DNA of 64,000 bases from Litorimonas sp964352855 (GTDB lineage: Bacteria; Pseudomonadota; Alphaproteobacteria; Caulobacterales; Maricaulaceae): contig CAYGTR010000013.1 of the NCBI GenBank assembly GCA_964352855.1, positions 4,914 to 68,913 of the forward strand, written 5' to 3'. A program made the translations under genes and the position numbers. Under the pieces are notes generated by a model, which searched no databases, was not told the origin of the DNA, and saw nothing but the letters and a program-made list of their open reading frames with translations. This document shows positions 25,688 to 34,286 of the stretch, one piece after another. Position 1 is the stretch's first letter. The number at the start of each line of letters is the position of its first letter.

Positions 25688-26146
25688 ATGGCAGATAAAA
25701 TTCTTGAACGTCTTTGGGAAATGGGCCCCACTTTTATTTCCGGCACACCACATGCGCAAAAGCTCGGTATGAAGTTTGTCGCTGTGGACAAAGGCCGCGC
25801 CACAATGTCACTCCCATATAATAAGGCTTTGATTGGCGATAAAGACACCGGTGTTATTCATGGCGGTGCCGTCACGACACTGTTGGATCAAGCTTCAGGT
25901 TTAGCGGCTTTAGCAGGTTTTGAGACCTTAGGGGCAACGGCAACGCTCTCACTCCGTATTGATTATATGCGGGCGGCAACACCGGAGAAAACCATTATCG
26001 CCCAGGCGCATTGTTATAAAGCGACCAAACATGTCGCCTTTATTCGGGCTGTTGCCCATGACGGAGATGAAAATGACCCCGTCGCGACAGCGCAAGCCTG
26101 TTTCATGGCGACAGGCCCGCGTCTTTCGGCGGAGGAAATAAAATGA
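25688..26146 (+). CDS. PaaI-family thioesterase (hotdog fold), first of pair
   Basis: This 152-residue single hotdog-domain protein has the active-site helix GVIHGGAVTTLLDQASGLAAL, containing the HGG motif and a catalytic-position Asp, and a LRIDYMRAATPEKTIIAQA strand region. PaaI-type enzymes hydrolyse acyl-CoA or aryl-CoA thioesters. It starts 1 nt after the serine hydrolase stop, and its last 4 nt overlap the start of a second hotdog gene. The substrate is unknown. Confidence 0.87.
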   Translation: MADKILERLWEMGPTFISGTPHAQKLGMKFVAVDKGRATMSLPYNKALIGDKDTGVIHGGAVTTLLDQASGLAALAGFETLGATATLSLRIDYMRAATPEKTIIAQAHCYKATKHVAFIRAVAHDGDENDPVATAQACFMATGPRLSAEEIK

Positions 26147-26568
26147 CGGTCATTGATCCCGGAAAAACACATCCGGATGTCAGAGCTTTATTAGAAGAGA
26201 TTCCCTACGCCGAAACGCTGGGCGTGAAGCCTTTTTTTATGGGGGAAGAATTCACGCTCATCCTGCCTTTTGATCAAAGCAATATCGGGAACCCTACTCT
26301 TCCCGCCTTACATGGCGGCGGTGTCGGTGGGTTTATGGAAGTCTGTGCCATTGCACAGCTGATAATGAATAATCCCGGTGATAAATATCCGAAACCGATC
26401 GGCATTAATATTGATTATCTTCGCCGAGGAAAACCTGTTGAGACTTATGCCCGCGCCCAAATCTTCAAACAAGGGAGTCGCGTTGCCAATGTCCGGGTAC
26501 GCGCTTGGCAAGAAAACTTTGACGCCCCCATCGCGACGTTACACGGACACTTCTTAATGTCTCAGTAG
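26143..26568 (+). CDS. PaaI-family thioesterase (hotdog fold), second of pair
   Basis: A 141-residue hotdog protein related in layout to its upstream neighbour. The active-site region reads LPALHGGGVGGFMEVCAIAQL, with HGG present and Glu rather than Asp at the catalytic position. It retains the INIDYLRRGKPVETYARAQ block. The 4-nt overlap with the first gene suggests equimolar synthesis, and the pair could form a hetero-oligomer or act on different acyl-CoAs. The operon ends here; a 13-bp inverted repeat follows within 10 nt. Confidence 0.87.
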   Translation: MTVIDPGKTHPDVRALLEEIPYAETLGVKPFFMGEEFTLILPFDQSNIGNPTLPALHGGGVGGFMEVCAIAQLIMNNPGDKYPKPIGINIDYLRRGKPVETYARAQIFKQGSRVANVRVRAWQENFDAPIATLHGHFLMSQ

Positions 26569-26573
26569 TCAAA

Positions 26574-26621
26574 CAGCCTGAGCCTTAGGTTTATGTGTGG
26601 GGGCTCCCAAGGCTCAGGCTG
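26574..26621. terminator. 13-bp inverted repeat after the thioesterase operon
   Basis: CAGCCTGAGCCTT (26574-26586) pairs perfectly with AAGGCTCAGGCTG (26609-26621) around a 22-nt loop. It lies between the thioesterase stop and the convergent LuxR-type gene's stop at 26663. It lacks a T-tract, so it may be a transcript-stabilising or bidirectional end rather than a classical terminator. Confidence 0.6.
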
Positions 26622-26662
26622 ACAGACATAGAGGCCTTACTCTATATCAATGTTGATGTTGA

Positions 26663-27394
26663 TTAAGGCACAACGCCCAAAGCTAAGCCGCGAATGGCCG
26701 TAGAGACGCGATCCCCTGTACCAAGCTTCAAAAAAAGCTGCCGAAGATAGCCATTGACGGTATGAACGGAAATACCCAAGAGTTCTGCGATCGCAGAATT
26801 AGAATACCCCCTGACAAGAGCTTCCAGAATCTCTCTTTCCCGTGGTGTCAGTTTCACCGAACCGGGATCATTTGTATTCAAAGCTTTACAAATAGCGAGA
26901 TGCCCTTGCTGGCAAGCTGTTTGAAGTCGCGTGACCTCATTGTCCTGAATCTCCATATTCGCATCGTTAAATTTGAAAAAGACAACACCATTTTGGCCTC
27001 TGGGGCCATAGACAGGCACTGCCAAACCTTCGCCGCTAAAACGCTGCGATAGGACCTCAATAAATTTCTTGTTTCTCCGCGTAAGGCCTTGAGTTTTGAC
27101 GATATCCGACCAAAGCACGCCTTTTCCTTTTGACAAGGGTTCACTGATAAATGGGTTATGTCGGTAACATCCACTTTGTCGGTAGAGAATATCATCTTGC
27201 TCCGTAAAATCTTTAAACGTCAAGAATGAGACCCCCGGCTTATCGGACATGCCGATGGGCGGCAGGCAATGATAGCCAATTATTTCGAAGTCTTTCCCCT
27301 CAGCCGCTGTCAAAACCGCATTAACGATACCCTTAACGCTGTCGGAGTTATTGAATATTTTGACGGCTTTATTAACGTCAATATTTAAACCCAT
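26663..27394 (-). CDS. LuxR-type regulator with autoinducer-binding-like domain (solo)
   Basis: A 243-residue protein with an N-terminal ligand-binding domain (residues 10-165) and a C-terminal LuxR helix-turn-helix (about 180-240; LTPREREILEALVRGYSNSAIAELL). In AHL-binding LuxR proteins the pocket carries conserved Trp, Tyr, Asp-Pro and Trp. Here the Asp-Pro pair reads Asn80-Pro81 (YRHNPFI) and a Trp is kept at position 95 (VLWSDI), so the pocket is related but altered. No luxI synthase is in the window. It is divergent from the LuxR/hydrolase fusion gene with a 184-nt gap, suggesting joint control. Confidence 0.85.
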   Translation of the reverse strand: MGLNIDVNKAVKIFNNSDSVKGIVNAVLTAAEGKDFEIIGYHCLPPIGMSDKPGVSFLTFKDFTEQDDILYRQSGCYRHNPFISEPLSKGKGVLWSDIVKTQGLTRRNKKFIEVLSQRFSGEGLAVPVYGPRGQNGVVFFKFNDANMEIQDNEVTRLQTACQQGHLAICKALNTNDPGSVKLTPREREILEALVRGYSNSAIAELLGISVHTVNGYLRQLFLKLGTGDRVSTAIRGLALGVVP

Positions 27395-27578
27395 GGTGCC
27401 CCTCCCGAAGAAACTAACTTAAGGATGTCCATTTATTAGTGAAGGAAGACTTTAATGAAATACTCAAATTTGATGAGATCTGTATTATTGTCTATTCTAG
27501 GTAGAAAATTAGCTATGAAATTTAACTACAAAACCTGATATATAATGACGTTCTTTTAAGATGCGTTAAAATAAGAAT

Positions 27579-29264
27579 ATGGAATCTCGGGGGCATTCTT
27601 CAAAACAACCAGGCAGCTCTTCATTAGAGTTATTGCAATCTATTGTGGATGTCGGCTTACAACCCGAAAATTTTGCCGACGTATGTAAAGCTTGGGCTGA
27701 ACATTCAGAAGAGGCTGAAGCCCTCAAAAGTTTTGAGAGCCTATTAAACACTGTTTACTTTCAAAATTCGAAATATTTCGAAACCAGAGACCTAAAACGC
27801 AGTCTAGTGTCCTCACCTGATGACGGCGATGTTGAAAGTCACAGTTTCATAATTAACCGTGAATTAGATATTATATATGCAGGTGAGTATGCCGCTAAGC
27901 TTTTAAATATTCATCTGAACCAGAAAGCGAATACGCTCTTTGATCTTGATCCCAATATAATATTTGAAAGCGTGGAAGCCGCGGATATGAAAGTCTCTTT
28001 TGGAGATGTTATCGGAGCCAATGCTACGCGGCACTTGGCATCTGTGATCAAATTATCCGAAATAGACAATACACATAAACACTATAAATTTACCCTTTGG
28101 AAGATCGAGCTTCCATCCGAATCTGAAGATTATATAAGGCGCACGCTAAACCTCACGAATACTGAGTTAGATATCCTGAAGCTTTGCCTGCAACGTTATA
28201 GCGTGCACGCTATCGCAGATATTCGTGGCTCTTCTCTCAATACAATTCGAACGCATGTGAAAAATATCAAAAATAAGTTTCGAAGTCACAGCCTGACAGA
28301 TGTTATCTCCAGCACACATGAAATCATAGCGCTTCACCATACGGCTCAATCCGGCTCTACACACTTTAAAAATGATTACATACCAAGGCAGAGGAATGTG
28401 GGCCTGGTCAAGTTGCCGGCGTCGCCCTATCAGGTTGAATATTCCCGTTACGGCAATCCTGAGGACAAACCCTTAGTTATTTTACATAGTATTGAATACG
28501 GCATTTCACCGCCGAAAGCTTTCCTTGAATTAGCCCATGAAAAAGGGTTTTGCGTTTATGTGCCGGTCCGTCCCGGATTTGGAAGAACAACGCCCGCAGA
28601 TTCAATTCCCCAGGCAGCTCAAATTTTAAATCGGTTCTTCAAATCAATTACGTTAAAAGATATCACGCTTGTCTCTCTATCAACCTCTGCTCCAACATCA
28701 TTGGAATTACTGCATTTGAGTTCTGAAATTCGAGACGCTATTTTTGTCAATTATGCTTTTGATACGAAGAATAAGATCCCACACATCCAACCCGTTTGGT
28801 TGCGAGGGCTTTTGGAATTTGGTTTAGGGTCACCTGAAAGCTTTAAATTTGCTTTTCGTATGAGCAAAGGCATGTTGAAGGTTATCGGTTATAACAATTT
28901 CTATAAAAAAATGTATCAATCTTGCGAGGAAGACCTCCTCTATCTTGCAACGAATGCAAAAACATTTGAAGCAAGTGCTAATCTGATCCTAAGCGCCGAG
29001 CCCGATACATGTCGCAATGACATTGCTGCGTCATTTCTGGAAAACCCACATGCAGATTGGCAAGCCACGTCCGGCCAAAATATTCGCTCACTCTTTGGAG
29101 AATACACCCATGGTATTTCCTTGGCTCCTATCAAGTCAAAAGCAAAAGAGCTGGGTATCCCGTTTAACATAATAGAAGGTACCGGAAGGAATTGCATCTA
29201 TCAAAAGCCTGAAGTTTTTTTTGATCTTATTAAAAGCCGCGTAAATGCATCTGTAACGCAATAA
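27579..29264 (+). CDS. LuxR-type DNA-binding protein fused to a degenerate alpha/beta-hydrolase domain
   Basis: A 561-residue protein. Residues 1-85 are a helical lead-in and about 86-185 a PAS-like sensory segment (SFIINRELDIIYAGEYAAKLL). Residues 190-247 are a LuxR helix-turn-helix (LTNTELDILKLCLQRYSVHAIADI). From about 285 to the end it follows an alpha/beta-hydrolase fold (YSRYGNPEDKPLVILHS, VYVPVRPGFGRTTP). The nucleophile elbow reads S366-L-S368-T-S370 instead of G-x-S-x-G. The loop where the catalytic His is expected reads EGTGRNCIYQKP, with Arg537 in its place, and HG at the oxyanion strand reads HS. Catalysis is therefore doubtful and a ligand-sensing role is an inference. It is divergent from a LuxR solo and ends at a clear terminator. 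Confidence 0.8.
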   Translation: MESRGHSSKQPGSSSLELLQSIVDVGLQPENFADVCKAWAEHSEEAEALKSFESLLNTVYFQNSKYFETRDLKRSLVSSPDDGDVESHSFIINRELDIIYAGEYAAKLLNIHLNQKANTLFDLDPNIIFESVEAADMKVSFGDVIGANATRHLASVIKLSEIDNTHKHYKFTLWKIELPSESEDYIRRTLNLTNTELDILKLCLQRYSVHAIADIRGSSLNTIRTHVKNIKNKFRSHSLTDVISSTHEIIALHHTAQSGSTHFKNDYIPRQRNVGLVKLPASPYQVEYSRYGNPEDKPLVILHSIEYGISPPKAFLELAHEKGFCVYVPVRPGFGRTTPADSIPQAAQILNRFFKSITLKDITLVSLSTSAPTSLELLHLSSEIRDAIFVNYAFDTKNKIPHIQPVWLRGLLEFGLGSPESFKFAFRMSKGMLKVIGYNNFYKKMYQSCEEDLLYLATNAKTFEASANLILSAEPDTCRNDIAASFLENPHADWQATSGQNIRSLFGEYTHGISLAPIKSKAKELGIPFNIIEGTGRNCIYQKPEVFFDLIKSRVNASVTQ

Positions 29265-29291
29265 AAAAACCCCGACACAGTCGAGGTTTTT
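29265..29291 (+). terminator. Rho-independent terminator after the LuxR/hydrolase fusion gene
   Basis: AAAAACCCCGAC (29265-29276) pairs with GTCGAGGTTTTT (29280-29291) around a 3-nt loop with one C/A mismatch, and TGTTTC continues the T-rich tail. The mirror A-tract would let it also end the convergent petC transcript. Confidence 0.85.
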
Positions 29292-29315
29292 GTTTCTTGA
29301 AAAGTTCAAGTCTGG

Positions 29316-30167
29316 TTAGTGCTCAACATTTTTCCAAACACGTTTATAGGAGAGGAAAAGCAGGATTGAGAGAATGAACAGATAAATCATCGTCATCAAA
29401 CCTGTCGCTTTGCGTTGTTCCATTTTTGGATCAGCAGCCCAAGCGAGAAATTCGGTCACATCAGCCGCCATTTGCTCGACGGTAGCCTCAGGCGCAGGGA
29501 TTTCATTGCCTTCTGCATCCAGCATAGGTGCATATTCAATTAGTCCTTGGACAAGCGGAGCCGCCATTGCGATTTTACCACCTTCCATAACAGGATTATA
29601 GTGCAGGCCGGGTGTTAATACGACACCATCTGGAATAGGCGCGTCATAGGCCGTAAGAAGATTATACATGTAATCCGCGCCGTTATTTCTGGCTTTCACC
29701 ATAACAGAGAGTTCCGGCGGCAGTGCGCCGCCATTCGACGCACGGGCAGCTGCATTATTCGGATAGATCGGTGGAAATTTGTCGGAAGGCATTCCGGGGC
29801 GTTCTGTGACGTCACCCGTCTCGCTATCTATGTCCTCAATCGTCCAGTCGGCTGCGAAATTCTTCACATAAGGATTGTCACTGGGGTTTTTAAAGTTCTC
29901 ATCATAAAACGGCGCACCTTTATCACCCAAATGACGGAAAGATAAGAATTTCAACTGGTGACAGCTGGCACAAACCTCACGGTAGACTTGATAGCCACGC
30001 TGCATGGCGGCACGGTCATAGGTGCCAAAAGGCCCGTTAAAGTGCCAGTGTTTATGTTCCATCTTGTAATCACTATTGCCACCCCCCGCAGCAAAAGCGA
30101 CACCTGTTGCCAAGACAGCTATCGCGCCGCCTGCAACAAGGAAAGATTTGAGATATTTGGAAGCCAT
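29316..30167 (-). CDS. petC: Cytochrome c1 of the bc1 complex
   Basis: This 283-residue protein has a cleaved signal (hydrophobic residues 10-27), the haem-binding motif CASCH, a conserved RHLGDKGAP block, a PELSVMVKARNNGADYMYNLL segment and a C-terminal membrane anchor (LMTMIYLFILSILLFLSYKRVW). The Met haem ligand is probably in the GGKIAMAAPL block. It accepts electrons from the Rieske protein and passes them to soluble or membrane cytochrome c in the periplasm. It is the third gene of the petABC operon, 64 nt after cytochrome b. Confidence 0.95.
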   Translation of the reverse strand: MASKYLKSFLVAGGAIAVLATGVAFAAGGGNSDYKMEHKHWHFNGPFGTYDRAAMQRGYQVYREVCASCHQLKFLSFRHLGDKGAPFYDENFKNPSDNPYVKNFAADWTIEDIDSETGDVTERPGMPSDKFPPIYPNNAAARASNGGALPPELSVMVKARNNGADYMYNLLTAYDAPIPDGVVLTPGLHYNPVMEGGKIAMAAPLVQGLIEYAPMLDAEGNEIPAPEATVEQMAADVTEFLAWAADPKMEQRKATGLMTMIYLFILSILLFLSYKRVWKNVEH

Positions 30168-30200
30168 GATCTAGCCCGTCCCTAAGTCTTTTATTGTAAG

Positions 30201-30220
30201 GCCCGCACAAAAGCGCGGGC
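30201..30220 (-). promoter_or_regulatory. Hairpin between petB and petC
   Basis: GCCCGC (30201-30206) and GCGGGC (30215-30220) form a 6-bp GC stem in the petB-petC gap. On the transcribed (minus) strand it is followed by CTTACAATAAAAG and not by a T-tract, so a processing or attenuation element that sets petC level is more likely than a full terminator. Confidence 0.45.
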
Positions 30221-30231
30221 TGTTTATCTAT

Positions 30232-31545
30232 TTATTCTGCAGGCGCCGCAATTGGAGCGCCTCTCGGTTCATCGCCTAACACGGCTTTCGTAATCGATTC
30301 CGGTCGTTCGACAGGTTTCTCGACTAAACCTAAGATAGGTAGGATGATAAGGAAATAAGCAAAGTAGTAAATCGTCGATATTTGCCCGAGCCTGTAGAAA
30401 GTTAATCCGGATGCGACTTCGACACCATCAACCGTCTTTGTGCCAAACGGGATAGCGACATTATCCGGCGTTTCCGCACCACACCAACCCAGGATGAAGC
30501 ACATAACGATGAAGATAAGGAAGAACCAACGGGCCACCGGGCGGAAACGCATGGATTTCACTTTGGAAGTATCAAGCCAAGGCAGAACAAAGAGAACGAC
30601 AATCGCACCTAACATCAACAGCAGACCTGCCAATTTATCAGGCACAGCCCGCAAGATCGCGTAGAATGGTAGGAAATACCATTCCGGCACAATATGCGCA
30701 GGCGTTTTCATTGCATCAGCTTCAATATAGTTATCGGCATGACCAAGTGCGTCAGGCTGATAGAAAAGGAAGAAAGCAAAGATAAGTAAGAATATTGCAA
30801 CTGCGAACGCGTCTTTGACGGTGTAAAACGGGTGGAAAGTGAGCGTATCTGATTTCGTCTTCTCGCTAATGCCGATCGGATTGTTTTGACCGACATGGTG
30901 CAAGGCCCAAACGTGTAGACCCACAAGTGCAGCGATAATAAATGGCAATAAGTAATGAAGCGCAAAGAAACGGTTCAGTGTCGCATTGTCAACGGCATAA
31001 CCGCCCAATAACCACTGCTGCAAGCTCTCACCGACAACGGGAACGGCGCCAAAAAAGCCCGTGATAACCGTTGCTCCCCAGAAAGACATTTGCCCCCATG
31101 GAAGTGTGTAGCCCAAGAAGGCCGTTGCCATCATGACAAGATAAATCAAACACCCGATGATCCAGAGCAGCTCACGCGGTGCCTTATATGAACCATAATA
31201 CAGACCACGGAACATATGCATATAAACGGCAAGGAAGAACAGAGATGCCCCGACTGCATGCATAGGCTGTAACAACCATCCGAAAGGCACATCACGGCGA
31301 ATACGTTGAACGGATTCAAAGGCGCCTTCAATACTTGGCTCATAATGCATGGCTAAGATGACGCCTGAAATAATTTGAACGATCAAACAAAGCGCCAAAA
31401 TACCACCAAATGTGTACCAATAATTGAGGTTACGTGGTGACGGAAATGTCATGAAGTCCGCACCCATACGGATGATCGGCAAACGCTTATCAATCCATTT
31501 TGTTGCGGCGTATTTGGGTTCGTAAGTAGAGGGATGTCCTGACAT
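30232..31545 (-). CDS. petB: Cytochrome b of the bc1 complex
   Basis: A 437-residue polytopic protein with the full-length mitochondrial-type layout: eight membrane helices, the N-terminal WYTFGG block and GWLLQPMHAVGASL with haem-ligand histidines. It also has the Qo-site WGATVITGFF and PEWYFLP motifs. It carries both b-type haems and the two quinone sites of complex III. The 5' neighbour petA ends 2 nt upstream, so the two are translated together. Confidence 0.97.
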   Translation of the reverse strand: MSGHPSTYEPKYAATKWIDKRLPIIRMGADFMTFPSPRNLNYWYTFGGILALCLIVQIISGVILAMHYEPSIEGAFESVQRIRRDVPFGWLLQPMHAVGASLFFLAVYMHMFRGLYYGSYKAPRELLWIIGCLIYLVMMATAFLGYTLPWGQMSFWGATVITGFFGAVPVVGESLQQWLLGGYAVDNATLNRFFALHYLLPFIIAALVGLHVWALHHVGQNNPIGISEKTKSDTLTFHPFYTVKDAFAVAIFLLIFAFFLFYQPDALGHADNYIEADAMKTPAHIVPEWYFLPFYAILRAVPDKLAGLLLMLGAIVVLFVLPWLDTSKVKSMRFRPVARWFFLIFIVMCFILGWCGAETPDNVAIPFGTKTVDGVEVASGLTFYRLGQISTIYYFAYFLIILPILGLVEKPVERPESITKAVLGDEPRGAPIAAPAE

Positions 31546-31547
31546 AT

Positions 31548-32099
31548 TTAACCTACCTTGATCACTGTGTCTGAGACGTATGCATAGGGCGGAATGGCCA
31601 TATTCTTCGGTGCAGGACCTTTACGGATGCGCCCTGATGTATCGTAATGAGAAGCGTGGCACGGACAGTACCAACCATTATAGTCACCGGCTTCGCCAAC
31701 AGGCACGCAACCGAAATGCGTACAAACGCCGACCATCACGAGATATTTTGGATCAACCTGACCTGATGGGCCGGGGATGAGCCGCGCATCATCTGTCTCC
31801 GGATCTCTCAGTGTATCCAGTGGTGTTGATTCTGCGGCTTCAATTTCAGCTGCTGTGCGGTGGCGAACAAAAACAGGTTTGCCCCTCCACAGCGTTTTGA
31901 GTTGCTGGCCTTCCTCAAGTTGGGCTAAATCAATTTCAATTGATCCGGCAGCCAGCGTGTCCGCCGCCTTACCCATTTGCGCCAGGAGGGGCCAAGCGAT
32001 GGACGCCACACCTGCCGCCGCGACGGCGCCCGTGGCGATGAAAATAAAATCTCTCTTATCTTCGTCAACATTATCTTCGGTTTTGATGGTCTCGGACAT
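31548..32099 (-). CDS. petA: Rieske iron-sulfur subunit of the bc1 complex
   Basis: From ATG 32099 (MSETIK), with GGAG nine nt upstream, the protein has 183 residues; an in-frame ATG at 32123 would add eight residues. One N-terminal membrane anchor follows DKRDF. The 2Fe-2S cluster motifs are CTHFGC and CPCHASHYD. The domain moves electrons from quinol at the Qo site to cytochrome c1. It is the first gene of petABC; its upstream 260-nt gap is shared with the divergent trmL gene. Confidence 0.95.
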   Translation of the reverse strand: MSETIKTEDNVDEDKRDFIFIATGAVAAAGVASIAWPLLAQMGKAADTLAAGSIEIDLAQLEEGQQLKTLWRGKPVFVRHRTAAEIEAAESTPLDTLRDPETDDARLIPGPSGQVDPKYLVMVGVCTHFGCVPVGEAGDYNGWYCPCHASHYDTSGRIRKGPAPKNMAIPPYAYVSDTVIKVG

Positions 32100-32361
32100 G
32101 GTCTGTCCACTCCTTCGGTCCAATTTATAGTATTTTGGCGGTGTCTAACCTTATATAGTTTGTAATGCCATAGATTATTCGCGGCAAGACGCCGCAATTC
32201 ACAGCTTTATTGCAGTTACACTCTAATTCAATACGTTTTATTCCTATTTTTCAACGCCTTTAAGGTGATGATTTACTTCAAAAGGTCTTCTTGATAATCA
32301 TTTTCAAGCAAATTGCCGTCATGGAATTGTGCGTAACGACAATGCCGTTATAAACACGTTC

Positions 32362-32802
32362 ATGAACATTACGCTTTACCAGCCCGATATTGCCGCGAAT
32401 CTTGGAGCCGTTATGCGTCTTTGCTCAGGATTTGATGTCCCCTTATCCGTTATCGAGCCTTGTGGGTTTCCTTTGTCTGAAAAAGCACTACGTCGTGCCG
32501 CGATGGATTATGAGCCGCCGGGTGGTTTGCGCCGTGTCACGAGTTGGGCTGACTTTTCACCGGAAGGGCGAATCGTCTTGCTGACGACAAAAGGCGCGAC
32601 ACCTCTGTCTGGTTTTGAGTTTCAACATCATGATACATTATTATTCGGACGTGAAAGCGCAGGCGTTCCAGAAGAGGTTCACGCCCGCGCCGATGCCCGC
32701 GTGATTATCCCCATCGCAGCGAATGCCCGCTCATTTAATCTGGCGACTTCTGTTGCCATCACGCTCTATGAAGCCTTGCGGCAGACCCAAAGCCTACCGT
32801 AA
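32362..32802 (+). CDS. trmL: tRNA (cytidine/uridine(34)-2'-O)-methyltransferase
   Basis: From ATG 32362 (MNITLYQP) the protein has 146 residues, the usual TrmL length; the in-frame ATG at 32329 would add an atypical tail. It is a minimal SPOUT methyltransferase with ITLYQPDIAANLGAVMRLC, LLFGRESAGVPEEV and the C-terminal knot IPIAANARSFNLATSVAI. It 2'-O-methylates the wobble base of leucine tRNAs with AdoMet. hemF follows after 9 nt, suggesting co-transcription. Confidence 0.92.
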   Translation: MNITLYQPDIAANLGAVMRLCSGFDVPLSVIEPCGFPLSEKALRRAAMDYEPPGGLRRVTSWADFSPEGRIVLLTTKGATPLSGFEFQHHDTLLFGRESAGVPEEVHARADARVIIPIAANARSFNLATSVAITLYEALRQTQSLP

Positions 32803-32811
32803 AGCGCATTT

Positions 32812-33681
32812 ATGATAGATTTCGATTCCCGGAAAACATGCACAGCGGCTTGGTTCAAAACCTTGCGAGATCAAATTTGTGCAGAGTTTGAAGCGCTAGA
32901 ACGCGAAGCCCCCGAGACCCTTTACCCTGGGGCGCCGGGTACGTTTGTGTATGAAGGTTGGGAACGCTCTGTAGAAAATGGTGGCGGTGGCACTGGCGGC
33001 ATGTTGCGCGGGCGATTATTTGAAAAATGCGGCGTTCACATTTCCGTGGTCAAAGGCGAGTTCACGGAAGAAATGGCGGCCAATATTCCAGGTGCGGATA
33101 AAGACCCACGCTTCTGGGCCGCCGGTATCTCCCTCATCGCGCATCAACGCAATCCGCGCGTTCCCGCTGTTCATATGAATACGCGCTATATTGTGACCAC
33201 GCAGGATTGGTTCGGCGGCGGCGGAGATCTCACACCGACGCAAGCAATCGACCGTCATCAAGACGCCCCTGATGCCCTCACCTTTCATGCGGGGATGAAA
33301 GCCGCTTGTGACGCACATGATGTCGCCGATTATAATCGTTACCGCAAATGGTGTGATGAATATTTCCATCTGCACCATCGCGATGAGCCCCGTGGCACGG
33401 GCGGCATATTTTATGACCGCCATAATAGCGGTGACTTCGAAGCTGATTTTGCCTTTACACAAGATGTCGGACGGCATTTCCTCAAAAGCTATGCTAAAAT
33501 TGTCCGTCGCCGCATGGGCGAGCCTTGGACAGAAGACGAGCGCGAAGAGCAACTCATCACGCGCGGTCGCTATGTCGAATTTAACCTGCTCTGGGATCGC
33601 GGCACGACCTTTGGCCTGAAAACAGGCGGGAACGTGAAAACGATTTTGAGCTCTATGCCGCCAGTGGTGAAGTGGCCATAG
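32812..33681 (+). CDS. hemF: Oxygen-dependent coproporphyrinogen III oxidase
   Basis: This 289-residue protein has the family signatures HMNTRYI, WFGGGGDLTP, RHHRDEPRGTGGIFYD-type core (HHRDEPRGTGGIFYD) and FNLLWDRGTTFGLKTGG. It decarboxylates coproporphyrinogen III to protoporphyrinogen IX using O2, a step in haem synthesis, in the cytoplasm. The aerobic enzyme fits an organism with a bc1 respiratory chain. The HAD gene starts 8 nt downstream. Confidence 0.96.
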   Translation: MIDFDSRKTCTAAWFKTLRDQICAEFEALEREAPETLYPGAPGTFVYEGWERSVENGGGGTGGMLRGRLFEKCGVHISVVKGEFTEEMAANIPGADKDPRFWAAGISLIAHQRNPRVPAVHMNTRYIVTTQDWFGGGGDLTPTQAIDRHQDAPDALTFHAGMKAACDAHDVADYNRYRKWCDEYFHLHHRDEPRGTGGIFYDRHNSGDFEADFAFTQDVGRHFLKSYAKIVRRRMGEPWTEDEREEQLITRGRYVEFNLLWDRGTTFGLKTGGNVKTILSSMPPVVKWP

Positions 33682-33689
33682 GACGCCCT

Positions 33690-34286
33690 ATGACTAAACC
33701 TGTTCTCCTTTTCGACCTCGGCGGCGTTATTGTGCCATGGGTGGGTTTCGACGCGCTCGCCGAGGATAATAATATGACACGCGAAGCCGTTATTGCGCGC
33801 TTGGCCAAGTCAGATATTTTTAATGCTTATGAAATCGGCGAATGTGATGACCTCACATTTTTGAAGGAAATGGTCAGCCTGTTTGAGATGGATATAGCGC
33901 CTCAAGCTTTTGCTGATATTTGGAATAGTTGGGTTTTACCGCCTTTTCCGAATACTTTACAAACGTTGAAAAGCTTGAAAGACAATTACATCGTCGCTTG
34001 CCTCTCCAACACCAACGCCCTGCATTGGCAGCATTTAAACGGAATGCTTGATCTGAATGCCGTTTTTGATTTCGCCTTTGCCTCTCAACAGATAAAAACG
34101 GCAAAACCCCATCCGCGTAGCTATCAAATTCCAATTGAGGACATGGGCGTAGATCCTGCTGACGTGATATTTTTTGACGATACCTTACCCAATGTCGAAG
34201 CTGCACGGGCTGAGGGCATAACAACCCATCATGTCGACCGTCATGTCGGCGTGATACCGACCCTCAAAACGCTCGGCATTATTTAG
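33690..34286 (+). CDS. HAD-family hydrolase
   Basis: From ATG 33690 (MTKPVLLFDLGGV) it is 198 residues; a GTG at 33672 overlapping hemF is a less likely start. Motif I reads FDLGGVIV, in which the second catalytic Asp of DxD is replaced by Gly, as in YihX-type and epoxide-hydrolase N-terminal HADs. Motif II is CLSNTN, motif III is the KTAKPHP lysine region and motif IV is FFDDTLPNV. It is likely a small phosphatase. The substrate is unknown. Confidence 0.85.
   Translation: MTKPVLLFDLGGVIVPWVGFDALAEDNNMTREAVIARLAKSDIFNAYEIGECDDLTFLKEMVSLFEMDIAPQAFADIWNSWVLPPFPNTLQTLKSLKDNYIVACLSNTNALHWQHLNGMLDLNAVFDFAFASQQIKTAKPHPRSYQIPIEDMGVDPADVIFFDDTLPNVEAARAEGITTHHVDRHVGVIPTLKTLGII

Noticed and set aside
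33016..33552. 178-residue open frame antisense to hemF
   Set aside because: It lies wholly within hemF, whose motifs are complete; no start signal or domain is visible.
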